NCBI GenBank assembly: GCA_947599875.1
Contig: CANQFV010000021.1
Coordinates: 1 to 43,590 of the forward strand
Direction of reading: 5' to 3'
From: an uncultured Oscillospiraceae bacterium
GTDB lineage: Bacteria > Bacillota > Clostridia > Oscillospirales > Oscillospiraceae
Length of the DNA stretch: 43,590 bases
Part shown: positions 6,509 to 15,611 of the stretch, piece by piece
Position numbering within the stretch: the stretch's first letter is position 1
Layout of the letters: each line of letters opens with the position of its first letter
Position numbers and translations under genes: made by a program
Notes under the pieces: model-generated
Databases searched by the model: none
Seen by the model: only the letters and a program-made list of their open reading frames with translations
Told to the model about the DNA's origin: nothing

Positions 6509-8380
6509 GTGAGTATATTAGAACATCTTGCCTACAGAGACATAAAGCTCCTCACCGACGAGCAGGTGAACACCCTGTGCGGGGAGCTGCGTGAGGCCGT
6601 CATCCGGACGACGGCCAGGCAGGGAGGACATCTGTCCTCCAACCTGGGCGTGGTGGAGCTGACGGTTGCCATCCACCGGGTGTTTGACACAAGCCGGGAC
6701 AGGCTGCTCTTTGACGTGGGCCACCAGAGCTACGTCCACAAGCTCCTCACCGGCAGGGCGGCGGAATTTGATACGCTCCGCTCCTTCGGGGGCATCTCCG
6801 GCTTTCCGAAGCCGGAGGAGTCGGTACATGACGCCTTTGTGGCGGGCCACGCCTCCTCCGCCATCTCCACGGCGCTGGGTATGGCCAGGGCCAGGACCCT
6901 GTCCGGGGAGAATTACTCCGTCGTGGCCCTGGTGGGGGACGGCGCCCTCACCGGGGGATTGTCCTACGAGGGGCTGTGCGACGCCGGCGCCAGCACGGAG
7001 CCGCTGATCGTCATCCTCAACGACAACGGCATGTCCATCAACAAAAACGTGGGCGGTATGGCGCTGTACCTCAGCCGCCAGCGGCTGAAGCACGGGTATA
7101 TCGCCTTTAAAAACTTCTACCGCCGCCTTATGCGCAAGCTCCCCGGGGGGAAGCGGGTCTACGCCCTGACCCACAGGATTAAGCAGACGGTGAAGGAGGC
7201 CATTTTCCACTGCTCCATGTTTGAGGACATGGGCTTCACCTACTTAGGGCCGGTGGACGGGCACAACATCAAGGCCCTCACCGCCGCGCTGAAGATCGCC
7301 CAGGAGGCGGGGGAGCCTGTCCTGGTCCATGTCATCACCAAAAAGGGCAAGGGCTGCCCCTGGGCCGAGGAGAACCCGGACGCCTTCCACGGCGTCAGGG
7401 GCTTTGACCCTGTGACCGGCCGCATCCCCCCCGCGGGGCCGGACTTCTCCCGGGTCTTCGGGGAGGAGCTTTGCCGGATCGGCCAGGAGGAGCCGCGCCT
7501 TGCCGCCGTCACCGCCGCCATGCCCTCCGGCACGGGGCTTACGGAGTTTGCCCGCCGCTTCCCGGAGCGGTTTTTCGACGTGGGCATCTGCGAGGGCCAC
7601 GCCGTGAGCATGTCCGGCGGCGCGGCGAAGCAGGGGCTGATCCCGGTGTTCGCCGTGTACTCCACCTTCCTCCAGCGCGGCTACGACATGCTCCTCCAGG
7701 ACGTGTGCCTGGGCCGGGAACACGCCGTTCTGGCCGTGGACAGGGCCGGGATCTCCGGCGAGGACGGGGAGACCCACCAGGGCAGCATGGACGTGAGCTT
7801 CCTCACCAGTATGCCCAACATGACCGTCTGGTCCCCCGCCAGCTTCGCGGAGCTGCGGGATATGCTGCGCCAGGCGGTTTTTACGGAGACCGGCCCCGTG
7901 GCCGTCCGCTACCCCAAGGGGGCGGAGGGGGAGTACACCCTGGGCGGGGCCGAGGCGGTGAGCCTCCTGCGCCGGGGCGAGGATTTCACCCTCCTCACCT
8001 ACGGCATCAGCGTGAACACGGCCCTGAGGGCCGGGGCGCTTTTGGAAAAGCGCGGGATCATGACCGATGTGATCAAGCTGGGGCGGATCAAACCCCTGGA
8101 GTTGGAGGACGTGGCCCGGTCGGTGCGCAGAACAGGGCGGCTTCTGGTGCTGGAGGAGGCCGTGGCCACGGGCTGCGTGGGGCAGCAGGTTGCGGCGGCC
8201 CTGGCGGAAATGGGCGTGCCGGTTCGGACGCTGATCTTAAAAAATCTGGGGGACCGGTTCATCCCCCACGGCACGGTGGAGGAGCTTCGCCGGATGTGCG
8301 GCATCGACGCGGTGAGCGTGGCGGACGCGGTGTCCCGGGCATTGGATGCGGGGGAGGACAATGGCAAAGACAAGACTTGA
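6509..8380 (+). CDS. dxs: 1-deoxy-D-xylulose-5-phosphate synthase
   Basis: Dxs condenses pyruvate and glyceraldehyde 3-phosphate in the first step of the MEP isoprenoid pathway. The 623-residue product has the usual length and domains: an N-terminal thiamine-diphosphate module with GGHLSSNLGVVELTVA and HASSAISTALGMA, the cofactor motif VGDGALTGGLSYEGL near residue 150, the pyrimidine-binding DRAGISGEDGETHQG near residue 415, and a transketolase C-terminal domain ending in DRFIPHGTVEELRRMCG. The start is a GTG with AAGAGG upstream and gives the expected MSILEHL N terminus. It overlaps tlyA by 20 bases. It shares the locus with ispA, so the two isoprenoid genes flank OLE/OapA. Confidence 0.96.
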   Translation: MSILEHLAYRDIKLLTDEQVNTLCGELREAVIRTTARQGGHLSSNLGVVELTVAIHRVFDTSRDRLLFDVGHQSYVHKLLTGRAAEFDTLRSFGGISGFPKPEESVHDAFVAGHASSAISTALGMARARTLSGENYSVVALVGDGALTGGLSYEGLCDAGASTEPLIVILNDNGMSINKNVGGMALYLSRQRLKHGYIAFKNFYRRLMRKLPGGKRVYALTHRIKQTVKEAIFHCSMFEDMGFTYLGPVDGHNIKALTAALKIAQEAGEPVLVHVITKKGKGCPWAEENPDAFHGVRGFDPVTGRIPPAGPDFSRVFGEELCRIGQEEPRLAAVTAAMPSGTGLTEFARRFPERFFDVGICEGHAVSMSGGAAKQGLIPVFAVYSTFLQRGYDMLLQDVCLGREHAVLAVDRAGISGEDGETHQGSMDVSFLTSMPNMTVWSPASFAELRDMLRQAVFTETGPVAVRYPKGAEGEYTLGGAEAVSLLRRGEDFTLLTYGISVNTALRAGALLEKRGIMTDVIKLGRIKPLELEDVARSVRRTGRLLVLEEAVATGCVGQQVAAALAEMGVPVRTLILKNLGDRFIPHGTVEELRRMCGIDAVSVADAVSRALDAGEDNGKDKT

Positions 8381-9158
8381 CGTGCTTTTAACGGAGCGCG
8401 GCCTTACGGAGAGCCGGGAGAAGGCCCGGGCCGTCATCATGGCCGGGGAGGTATTCGTCAACGGCCAGCGGGCGGATAAGCCGGGCACGGCCTACGACCC
8501 GGACGTCCGGGTGGAGGTTCGCGGCGGCACGCTGAAATACGTCTCCCGGGGCGGGCTGAAGCTGGAGCGGGCGCTGGATTTCTTCGGCGGGGATCCCCGG
8601 GGGCGGGTCTGCCTGGACTGCGGCGCCTCCACCGGGGGCTTTACCGACCTTATGCTCCAGCGCGGCGCCGTAAAGGTCTACAGCGTGGACGTGGGCTACG
8701 GACAGCTGGCCTGGCAGCTGCGCTCGGACCAGCGCGTGGTGGTGATGGAGCGGACGAACGCCCGGTATCTCACCCCGGACATGTTCCCGGAGACCCCGTC
8801 CCTGGCCGGGGTGGACGTGAGCTTTATCTCCCTGGCCCTGATCCTCCCGGCCATCCGCCGGGTGCTGACGGAGGACGGGGAGGTGTTCTGCCTGATCAAG
8901 CCCCAGTTTGAGGCCGGCCGGGAGAAGGTGGGGAAGAAGGGTGTCGTCCGGGAGCCAGAGACCCACTTAGAGGTGCTGGAGAGCTTCCTCCACAACGCCG
9001 AAAACGCCGGCTTCCGGGTGGAGAACGTGACCTACTCCCCCATCAAGGGGCCGGAGGGGAATATCGAGTATTTGGGGCACCTGGTGTCCCATGCGTGTGA
9101 AAACAGGGCCGTTCTGCCGGATGTGGTGGCGGAGGCCCACGCCGCTTTGCGGGGGTGA
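8361..9158 (+). CDS. tlyA: TlyA family rRNA (cytidine-2'-O)-methyltransferase
   Basis: TlyA-type proteins (often named hemolysin A or YqxC) methylate the 2'-OH of cytidines in 16S/23S rRNA. The 265-residue product has an N-terminal S4 RNA-binding domain (RLDVLLTERGLTESREKARA to VFVNGQRADKPG) and an FtsJ-like methyltransferase domain with the SAM motif CLDCGASTGGFTDLML near residue 85, then VDVSFISL and a late CLIKPQFEAGREKVGKKG. The start ATG, preceded by GGGGAGG, lies within the end of dxs. The order dxs-tlyA-argR-recN is conserved in Firmicutes. Confidence 0.93.
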   Translation: MAKTRLDVLLTERGLTESREKARAVIMAGEVFVNGQRADKPGTAYDPDVRVEVRGGTLKYVSRGGLKLERALDFFGGDPRGRVCLDCGASTGGFTDLMLQRGAVKVYSVDVGYGQLAWQLRSDQRVVVMERTNARYLTPDMFPETPSLAGVDVSFISLALILPAIRRVLTEDGEVFCLIKPQFEAGREKVGKKGVVREPETHLEVLESFLHNAENAGFRVENVTYSPIKGPEGNIEYLGHLVSHACENRAVLPDVVAEAHAALRG

Positions 9159-9162
9159 GGAC

Positions 9163-9981
9163 TTGGGCAAGGTACTTCTTTTTTCCAATCCCGACAGGGA
9201 CGCGGGTCTCGCCGCCTGCGGCGCCGTGGCCCGGATCTTAGGGGATCTGGGCCGGGAATACGCCGTGTGTACGGATGCCAGGACTCTGGCGGAGCTTGAC
9301 CGGGACGCGCCGCTGTGTGTGGCCTTCGGCGGGGACGGCACCATCCTCCACGCCGCCCGGGCCTTGTGCCGTGCCGGCACCCCCATTCTGGGGGTGAACC
9401 TGGGGCACACGGGCTTTATGGCGGAGCTGGAGGCCGGGGAGCTGGAGCTTGTGCGGCAGGCCTTTGAGGGCCGCTTCACCCTGGAGGAGCGGATGATGGC
9501 GGACGTGACGGCCTTCCGGGACGGGCAGGCAATCTTCCGGGATTTCGCCCTGAACGAGGCAGTCCTGGGCGGCGTCTCCCGGGTGGTGGGCGTCAACGTC
9601 TACGGCGACGGCCGCAGGATCATGGGCTTCTCCGGGGACGGGGTCATCGTCTCCACCCCCACGGGGTCCACGGCCTATTCCATGTCCGCCGGGGGGCCTA
9701 TCGTGGAGCCGTCCGCCAGCAGTCTTGTGGTGACCCCCGTGTGCCCCCACGTCCTGTCCGCCCGGAGCTATGTGCTGTCGCCGGAGCGGACAGTCACCCT
9801 GGAGGTGAGGAGCCTGGGCGGGAAGAGCGCCTACCTGTCCGTGGACGGCGGCCAGGCCCTGGATCTTACGGAAAACGACAGGATCGAGGTGCGGAAAAGC
9901 CGGCTGATCACGCGCCTGGTGCGCATTACCGGCCGGAGCTTTTACGACAAGGTAAACAGGAAGCTGGGGGATCACGCGTGA
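9163..9981 (+). CDS. nadK: NAD kinase
   Basis: This enzyme phosphorylates NAD to NADP. The 272-residue product shows the family motifs AFGGDGTILHAAR near residue 50, LGHTGFMAELE, and GDGVIVSTPTGSTAYSMSAG near residue 160, which together form the NAD and ATP sites. The start is taken as TTG at 9163, four bases after the tlyA stop, because GGGGGTGAGG precedes it and the resulting MGKVLLFSNPDRD fits the usual N terminus. It ends with a GTGA overlap into argR. Confidence 0.95.
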   Translation: MGKVLLFSNPDRDAGLAACGAVARILGDLGREYAVCTDARTLAELDRDAPLCVAFGGDGTILHAARALCRAGTPILGVNLGHTGFMAELEAGELELVRQAFEGRFTLEERMMADVTAFRDGQAIFRDFALNEAVLGGVSRVVGVNVYGDGRRIMGFSGDGVIVSTPTGSTAYSMSAGGPIVEPSASSLVVTPVCPHVLSARSYVLSPERTVTLEVRSLGGKSAYLSVDGGQALDLTENDRIEVRKSRLITRLVRITGRSFYDKVNRKLGDHA

Positions 9982-10424
9982 AATCGGAACGTCAGGAAAA
10001 GATCATGGAGCTTATCTCCACCTACGACATCGAGACCCAGTCGGAGCTGGCAAGGCGTCTGGCCGCAATGGGCATCCGGACGACCCAGGCCACCCTGTCC
10101 CGGGACATCCGGGCCTTGGGGCTGAGCAAGGAGCCCTCCGCCTCCGGCCGTCAGCGGTATGTGGCGGCCAAGAACCGGGCCGTGGACACAAAGGAGCGGC
10201 TGCGCAGCATCTTCCGGGAGTGCGTGGTCAGCGTCACCCGCGCCCAGAACCTTGTGGTGATCAAGACCCTCCCCGGCCTTGCCCCCGCCGCCTGCGCGGC
10301 CATAGACCGGATGGACATCCCGGGCCTTGCCGGGACCATCGCCGGGGACGATACGGCGTTTCTGGCCCTGTCGGACGACGACGCGGCGGAGGCGCTGTGC
10401 CGGAATATGCGCCGGGGCCTGTGA
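9978..10424 (+). CDS. argR: arginine repressor ArgR
   Basis: ArgR is the hexameric, arginine-sensing regulator of arginine metabolism. The 148-residue product has the N-terminal winged helix (KSERQEKIMELISTYDIETQ with TTQATLSRDIRALGLSK) and the C-terminal oligomerisation and arginine-binding domain with GLAPAACAAIDRM and the GTIAGDDTAFLAL motif. It begins with GTG inside the nadK stop. No arginine genes are in the window; its place before recN follows the Bacillus ahrC-recN order. Confidence 0.95.
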   Translation: MKSERQEKIMELISTYDIETQSELARRLAAMGIRTTQATLSRDIRALGLSKEPSASGRQRYVAAKNRAVDTKERLRSIFRECVVSVTRAQNLVVIKTLPGLAPAACAAIDRMDIPGLAGTIAGDDTAFLALSDDDAAEALCRNMRRGL

Positions 10425-10469
10425 CCCGGCGGACGGGGATCTATAAAGAGAGAAAAGGAGGCTGTTTCC

Positions 10470-12143
10470 ATGCTCACCCTTCTTCATATCGAGAATATCG
10501 CCGTGGTGGAGCGGGCGGATATTGAATTCGGCCCCGGCCTCAACGTCCTCACCGGCGAGACGGGGGCGGGAAAATCCATCGTCATCGACGCGCTGGAGGC
10601 CGCCCTGGGCTGGCGCACAAGCCGGGAGCTGGTGCGCACCGGCGCCGGGAGCGCCCTGGCCACCGCCGCCTTCACCGGGGCGGACGTGGGGGACTGGTGC
10701 CGGGAAAACGGGGTGGAGTACGAGGGGGAGCTGGTGCTGACGCGCCGCATCTCCGAGGACGGGAAAAGCTCCTGCCGGGTCAACGGCGTGCCCGTCTCCG
10801 CCGTACAGCTGCGGGAGCTGGGCCTGCGCCTCATCGATATCCACGGCCAGGGGGACGGGCAGAGGCTGACCAATGAGCGCTGGCACCTGTCCTACCTTGA
10901 CGGCTACGCCGGCACAGCCCTGCGCCTCTCGGCCTACAGGGCCGCCTATGACGCGTACCGGGAGATCGCCCGGCAGCTGGAGTCCCTGACTTTGGACGAG
11001 GGGGAGCGGGAGCGCCGGGCGGACATTCTACAGTTCCAGATCGGGGAGCTGGAGCGGGCGTCGCTCACCCCCGGCGAATACCAGGAGAAGCAAAAGCGCC
11101 GGGATTTCCTGCGCAGCGCCGGAAAGCTCTCCGACTGCGTGCGGGACGCCACCGCGTGCCTTCTGGGGTCGGAGCGCAGCGACGGGGCGGTGAGCCTGAT
11201 CGAGTCCGCCGCCGCCGGCATCGGCTACGCCACCCGCTGGACGGAGGAGCTGAACGCCCTCGCCGGGAATCTGAACGATCTGAAATATGCCGCCGAGGAC
11301 GCGGCGGAGGAGCTGCGGGATATGGCCTCCCGGCTGGAATACTCCCCGGAGGAGCTGGACGAGCTGGACGGCCGGCTGGACGTGATCCGGCGGGCCATGC
11401 GCAAATACGGCGGCAGCGAGGAGGCCGCCCTGGAGACCCTGGAGCGGTCAAAGCAGGAGCTGGAGGAGATGGAGTTCTCCGACCAGCGGGCCAGGAAGTT
11501 GGAGGAGAAGCTGGCCCAGGCCCGGGAACAGGCGGAGAAGCTGGCCGCGGAGCTTACCGGTGCGCGGCGGAAGAGCGCCCAGGCCCTGGCCCGGGCCGTG
11601 GAGGAACAGCTCCACAGCCTGAGTATGCCGGGGGCGCGCTTCACCGTGGAGCTGACGCCCCGGGAGCTTGGGCCGGAGGGCGCGGACGAGGTGCGTTTCC
11701 TCATCGCCGCCAACGCCGGGGAGAACGCGGGGCGCATCGCCAAAATCGCCTCCGGCGGCGAGCTGTCCCGGGTGATGCTGGCCATGAAGACCGTCCTCTC
11801 CGGGGCGGACACGGTGGAGTCGATGGTCTTTGACGAGATCGACACCGGCGTGTCCGGCATCGCCGCCCAGCGTGTGGCGGAGAAGCTGGCGGGGATCAGC
11901 CGGGACAAGCAGGTGATCTGCGTCACCCACCTGCCCCAGATCGCCGCGATGGCCGACCACCAGTTCTCCATCGAAAAGCGGGTGGAGAGGGGCAGAACGT
12001 ATACAAGCGTCACCGGACTTGACGGCCCCGGCCGGGAGCGGGAGCTTGCCCGCCTCACCGGCGGGGACAACGTGACGGAGACTACGCTCCTGGCGGCCCG
12101 GGAACAGCTGGACGCCGCGGAGCGGTTTAAAAAGGGGAGCTGA
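10470..12143 (+). CDS. recN: DNA repair protein RecN
   Basis: RecN is an SMC-like ATPase acting at DNA double-strand breaks. The 557-residue product has the Walker A GETGAGKSIVIDAL near residue 28, a long glutamate- and arginine-rich coiled-coil centre (about residues 160-370), the ABC signature SGGELSRVMLAMK and the Walker B FDEIDTGVSG near residue 455, then CVTHLPQIAAMAD. The ATG at 10470 is preceded by GGAGG. It is 45 bases from argR and five from the next gene, so it lies within the same run of genes. Confidence 0.96.
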   Translation: MLTLLHIENIAVVERADIEFGPGLNVLTGETGAGKSIVIDALEAALGWRTSRELVRTGAGSALATAAFTGADVGDWCRENGVEYEGELVLTRRISEDGKSSCRVNGVPVSAVQLRELGLRLIDIHGQGDGQRLTNERWHLSYLDGYAGTALRLSAYRAAYDAYREIARQLESLTLDEGERERRADILQFQIGELERASLTPGEYQEKQKRRDFLRSAGKLSDCVRDATACLLGSERSDGAVSLIESAAAGIGYATRWTEELNALAGNLNDLKYAAEDAAEELRDMASRLEYSPEELDELDGRLDVIRRAMRKYGGSEEAALETLERSKQELEEMEFSDQRARKLEEKLAQAREQAEKLAAELTGARRKSAQALARAVEEQLHSLSMPGARFTVELTPRELGPEGADEVRFLIAANAGENAGRIAKIASGGELSRVMLAMKTVLSGADTVESMVFDEIDTGVSGIAAQRVAEKLAGISRDKQVICVTHLPQIAAMADHQFSIEKRVERGRTYTSVTGLDGPGRERELARLTGGDNVTETTLLAAREQLDAAERFKKGS

Positions 12144-12147
12144 CAAG

Positions 12148-13173
12148 ATGAAAAAAATACGCCTGGGTAAAACGGAGCTGATGGTCACCCGCACGGCCTT
12201 CGGGGCCTTGCCTGTGCAGAGACGCACCAAGGAGGACGGGGCGCGGCTTCTGCGGATGGCTTTCGATGCCGGCATCAACTTCTTCGACACCGCCAACGCC
12301 TACTCCGACTCCGAGGAGAAGATCGGCATGGGCCTCTCCGACGTGCGGGGGGATATCGTTATCGCCACAAAGAGCGGCGGGGGCGACTACGACACGGTGA
12401 AGCGCCATATCCAGATGAGCCTGGAGCGGATGCGCACCGACTATATTGACCTCTTCCAGTTCCACAACCCCGCCGTCCTCCCGGACCCCGCCGACCCCGA
12501 CGGGCCATACGCCGCCGCGGCGGAGGCGAAGGCGAAGGGATATATCCGGCACATCGGCATCACCAACCACCGGCTGGGCGTGGCCCACGCCGCCATTGAC
12601 AGCGGGAATTTCGAGACGCTCCAGTTCCCCTTCAGCTATCTGGCCGGGGAGCAGGAGCTGGAGCTGGTGAACAAGTGCCGGGAGCATGACATGGGCTTTA
12701 TCGCCATGAAGGGCCTGGCCGGCGGCCTGCTCACCAACGTCACCCTGTGCCGGGCCTTCATGAACCGGTTTGATAACGTGGTGCCCATCTGGGGCATCCA
12801 GTTTGAGGATCAGCTGCGGGCCTGGATCGAGGCGGAGAACGCCGAGCCGGCTATGACGGCGGAGCTTTGGGAGGAACTGGAGCGGGAGAAGAAGCTCCTG
12901 GCCGGATCCTTCTGCCGGGGCTGCGGGTACTGCCTGCCCTGCCCCGCGGGCATCGAGATCTTCACAATGGCCCGCCTGGATATGCTGCTCCTGCGCTCCC
13001 CCTGGCAGCAGTACATGACGGATGAATTCCACGAGAAGGCCATGAAAATGCGGGATTGTATCCACTGCGGCGCCTGCGCCTCCCGCTGCCCCTACGGCCT
13101 GGATACCCCCAAGCTCATCGCGTATAATCTGGAGAATTACGAAAAGTTTTATAAACTGGCTTGGAAGGCCTGA
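12148..13173 (+). CDS. aldo/keto reductase with C-terminal 4Fe-4S clusters
   Basis: This 341-residue protein combines an NADPH-type aldo/keto reductase barrel with a ferredoxin-like tail. The barrel shows LGKTELMVTRTAFG at the N terminus, the catalytic aspartate/tyrosine region AGINFFDTANAYSDSEEKIG near residue 45 and IDLFQFHNPAVL. The tail has a first cluster CRGCGYCLPCP near residue 255 and a second CIHCGACASRCPYG near residue 300, as in the COG1453-type reductases of anaerobes. The substrate is unknown. The final KLAWKA and stop codon are supplied by the 4H element that begins there. It follows recN by four bases. Confidence 0.9.
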   Translation: MKKIRLGKTELMVTRTAFGALPVQRRTKEDGARLLRMAFDAGINFFDTANAYSDSEEKIGMGLSDVRGDIVIATKSGGGDYDTVKRHIQMSLERMRTDYIDLFQFHNPAVLPDPADPDGPYAAAAEAKAKGYIRHIGITNHRLGVAHAAIDSGNFETLQFPFSYLAGEQELELVNKCREHDMGFIAMKGLAGGLLTNVTLCRAFMNRFDNVVPIWGIQFEDQLRAWIEAENAEPAMTAELWEELEREKKLLAGSFCRGCGYCLPCPAGIEIFTMARLDMLLLRSPWQQYMTDEFHEKAMKMRDCIHCGACASRCPYGLDTPKLIAYNLENYEKFYKLAWKA

Positions 13174-13444
13174 GGCCACTGGCTTGAAAGGCCGCAGGGG
13201 TTTAGGCTGGCTTGAAAGGCCGCGGGGGCCTTCTGGCAAGGACAGCTTTTAGCACCTTTCCCACCCTGGTGGTAGACCCCTGCGGCCTTCCAATGCCAAA
13301 GGGGACGTGCGAAAGACCCGGCGTGAATTCTGCGGAATTCACGCCGGGTCTTTCTGCTGCCGCGCTGCGCGACCAGTCTGCGGACTGGTCACTTGCGCGG
13401 CAAGAGGGATTTTTTGCGAGGCAAAGCCCCGCAAAAAATATTTT
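13155..13444 (+). repeat. 4H element, copy 3 (long form)
   Basis: It begins inside the AKR gene with CTGGCTTGGAAGGCCTGA and repeats CTGGCTTGAAAGGCCGCAGG and a close variant before the matching GGCCTTCCAATGCCA. Then follow AGGGGACGTGCG, hairpin 1 (GAAAGACCCGGCGTGAATTC with its complement), hairpin 2 (inner GACCAGTC/GACTGGTC), and hairpin 3 ending CGCAAAAAATATTTT. Confidence 0.85.
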
Positions 13445-13480
13445 GAATGAGGGGAGCGGGTCGGGGGCTTGTCCGTCTTC

Positions 13481-13572
13481 TGAGGAGGTGGGACAAAGGG
13501 GACGGTTCTTTCGTCACATCGGAGCAAGGCGGAGATGGGACTAAAGAACCGTCCCCGTGTCACACCGGCTTC
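13481..13572. repeat. R2 inverted-repeat element
   Basis: Outer arms GGGGACGGTTCTTTC and TAAAGAACCGTCCCC flank an inner imperfect stem CACATCGGAGC...GGAGATGGG. It is preceded by GAGGAGGTGGGACAAAG, the R2 end sequence. The inner part is the reverse of the unit at 31003-31090. Confidence 0.75.
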
Positions 13573-13624
13573 TCTCAGACGCATGACGCCGCCCTTTCCC
13601 CGTTTATTATACCGCCCTCAATCA

Positions 13625-14030
13625 ACGACACGGGCCGCCGTGGGCAGAGGCCCGTACGGCAAATTTTAATATTTTTCGTCTTAACGCAACCGCCCTGTCA
13701 CCCAACCCGCCCGGGCCGATGAGGTCATCGGCCCCTACAAGGGAGTCTTGCAGACAGTAGGGGCCGCCTCTCTTGGCGGCCCGCCCCTCAATTTTGCCTC
13801 ATTGTCCGAATCAACGGCATTTGGTGTATGTAGGGGCCGACGACCTCGTCGGCCCGTGTTCCGAATTGCTCCAATATCGCGGTCAACGCGCAAACCTTCG
13901 TCCTTGCTGTACGGGTCGCCGCCCACGGCGACCCGTGTTTCGATAACCACCGGGTATCGATTCAACGCAGCTCAAACGACGCGGGCCTCCGTGGGCGGAG
14001 GCCCGTACAGATTGAATGGATGGTAACGCT
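13625..14030. repeat. R3 repeat cluster
   Basis: At least five R3 palindromes follow one another in this gene-free stretch: GGGCCGCCGTGGGCAGAGGC, GGCCGATGAGGTCATCGGCC, GGGGCCGACGACCTCGTCGG, TACGGGTCGCCGCCCACGGC and GGGCCTCCGTGGGCGGAGGC types, joined by the linker TTCAACGCAGCTCAA and by shared unique-looking segments also found at 30755-30950 in reverse. No gene is supported here. Confidence 0.75.
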
Positions 14031-14093
14031 CTTTTTTCGTTCCTTTGAGGAGGTGGGACAGCGGGGACGGAGAAAGGTACATCTACGGAAGTC

Positions 14094-14178
14094 GGTGTGA
14101 CACGGGGACGGTTCCTTAGTCACACCAGTGTGCGCACTGGTGGTACAAAGAAACCGTCCCCGCTGTCCCACCTCCTCA
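14094..14178. repeat. R2 inverted-repeat element
   Basis: A near copy of the unit at 279-360, with the inner palindrome CACCAGTGTGCGCACTGGTG and the end sequence TGTCCCACCTCCTC. A half unit (GAGGAGGTGGGACAGCGG) lies just upstream at 14047. Confidence 0.8.
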
Positions 14179-14217
14179 GAAGACGGACAATCCCCCGTCC
14201 CGCTCCCCCCCATCTCA

Positions 14218-14480
14218 AATATTTTTTGCGGGGCTTTGCCTCGCAAAAAATCCCTCTTGCCGCGCAAGTGTCCAGTCCGCAGACTGGTCGCACAGCGCGG
14301 CAGCAGGAAGACCCGGCGTGAATTCCGCAGAATTCACGCCGGGTCTTTCGCACGTTCCCCCTTGGCATTGGAAGGCCGCAGGGGCTTACCGCCAGGGCGG
14401 GGGAGGTGCGGAAAGCTCCCGCGCCAGAAGACCCCTGCGGCCTTTCAAGCCAGCGTGCCCCTGCGGCCTTTCAAGCCAGC
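14218..14480 (-). repeat. 4H element, copy 4 (long form)
   Basis: The order on the plus strand is hairpin 3, hairpin 2, hairpin 1 (arms GAAGACCCGGCGTGAATTC and its complement, loop CGCA in place of TGCG), GCACGTTCCCCCTTGGCA, then the long hairpin 0 with GGAAGGCCGCAGGGG and two copies of CCCTGCGGCCTTTCAAGCCA. It is a mirror-image relative of copy 3 located 0.8 kb away. It ends about 250 bases before the lipoprotein gene. Confidence 0.85.
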
Positions 14481-14552
14481 TCCCGCCAGCCCTACCAGAT
14501 TCGCAAAAAATAGTACCAAATTCGCAATGACGCCCCTTTCCGGGGAAATACC

Positions 14553-14561
14553 TGATAAAAT
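14553..14561 (+). promoter_or_regulatory. candidate extended -10 promoter for the lipoprotein gene
   Basis: TGATAAAAT fits TGn plus TAAAAT, about 170 bases before the lipoprotein start, in a non-repeat stretch. No convincing -35 is seen. The rest of 14485-14732 shows no gene. Confidence 0.35.
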
Positions 14562-14732
14562 AACTCTGTTCAAGCTGTCGAATTCGGGGGCCTTTTGGCG
14601 AAGACACGAAATGGGCAAGACTCCGGACGCGGTGGAAAACGCAAATGAGACACGACATGGCCTCATCAGGGGGGAACCCTCTCCTCCGGTGGGGCCGCGC
14701 AATTCAGCATTTAAGACAGGGGGCAGACCGTC

Positions 14733-15518
14733 ATGAGAAAGTGTTCCTGGTTCTGTGCAGCGTTTATCCTGCTGACGGCGCTTCTGACCTCCTGCGGGGG
14801 GAGGGCGGAGCCTGCGGCCGGTTCCCGGTGGCAGGCGGCCATGAGCGACGCGGTATTTTCCGAGGACGGGGAGCTTCACCCGCTTGTCACCCTGACGGCC
14901 CAGGACAGCCGGGTGATCTGGGACGACGCCGGGGAGAGGGTCCTGCTCCTGACGTGGCACGACTACCCCGATCCGTGCGATCCCGGGGCGCCCATCGGGG
15001 AGTACGGCGATATCTGGGCGACCTCGCTGGGCGAAATGGAGAGCTGGTTTCAGGAGAACGGGGAAGAGACAGCGGATTGGGCGCTTCGGTTTTCCCAGCT
15101 CCTGGGCGTCCATGAGAATGAGGGCTACACCAGGTTCACCGCCTTCTGGGTGTCGCCGCGGGATGTGGTCCGCCCGGCGTATGTCACGGACGTGACGAAG
15201 CAGATGGAAAACGATTACAGCCTCGTGACCGGGGAGTGGAAGGAGTGGTTCGATGCCAACATCCTGTTTTCCTATTTTGAGAGCGACTGCCCCTGGACAA
15301 GACTGGGCTACGCCTACGCCCGGGGGGTCTATCAGGCCCTGCGGGAGCTGGACAGCCACATCCCGATGGTGTCCGTGGATATCTGCGACGAGGACATTCA
15401 GCTAATGGCGGAGGGCAAAAACCGGAAGGCCTGCCGGACATGGATGGGTATAATAGGAAGCTATAAGACGAAGGTCCCTGCGATCGCGGGGCTTTCGGGA
15501 CACTTAACGATGGAGTAA
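14733..15518 (+). CDS. uncharacterised lipoprotein
   Basis: I do not recognise this 261-residue protein. It has a clear lipoprotein signal: a basic start (MRKC), a hydrophobic core CAAFILLTALLTS and a lipobox ending in cysteine (LLTSCGG), so it is expected to be membrane-anchored outside the cell. The mature part is acidic and rich in aromatic residues (WHDYPDPCD, ENGEETADWALRF, EWKEWFDANILFSYFESDC) with several cysteines, and ends in SYKTKVPAIAGLSGHLTME. AGGGGG precedes the ATG. It lies 94 bases upstream of the SpoIIE-type phosphatase and may belong to the same sensing unit, but this is only inferred from position. Confidence 0.7.
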   Translation: MRKCSWFCAAFILLTALLTSCGGRAEPAAGSRWQAAMSDAVFSEDGELHPLVTLTAQDSRVIWDDAGERVLLLTWHDYPDPCDPGAPIGEYGDIWATSLGEMESWFQENGEETADWALRFSQLLGVHENEGYTRFTAFWVSPRDVVRPAYVTDVTKQMENDYSLVTGEWKEWFDANILFSYFESDCPWTRLGYAYARGVYQALRELDSHIPMVSVDICDEDIQLMAEGKNRKACRTWMGIIGSYKTKVPAIAGLSGHLTME

Positions 15519-15611
15519 TACGAATATCTATTTAAGAGGAGACACAGGCCGGCGCGAATGTCTTATTTGAATTAGATCTTCGTATAGACTCTCTTTGGGG
15601 AGAGGCGATCT

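Noticed and set aside
13212-13584. Open frames through 4H and R2 repeats, with similar translated peptides at several loci
   Set aside because: The similar peptides (for example FARQSPAKN and FASQKIPLAAQ) arise from the repeat DNA itself in both orientations; there are no ribosome sites and no conserved frame.
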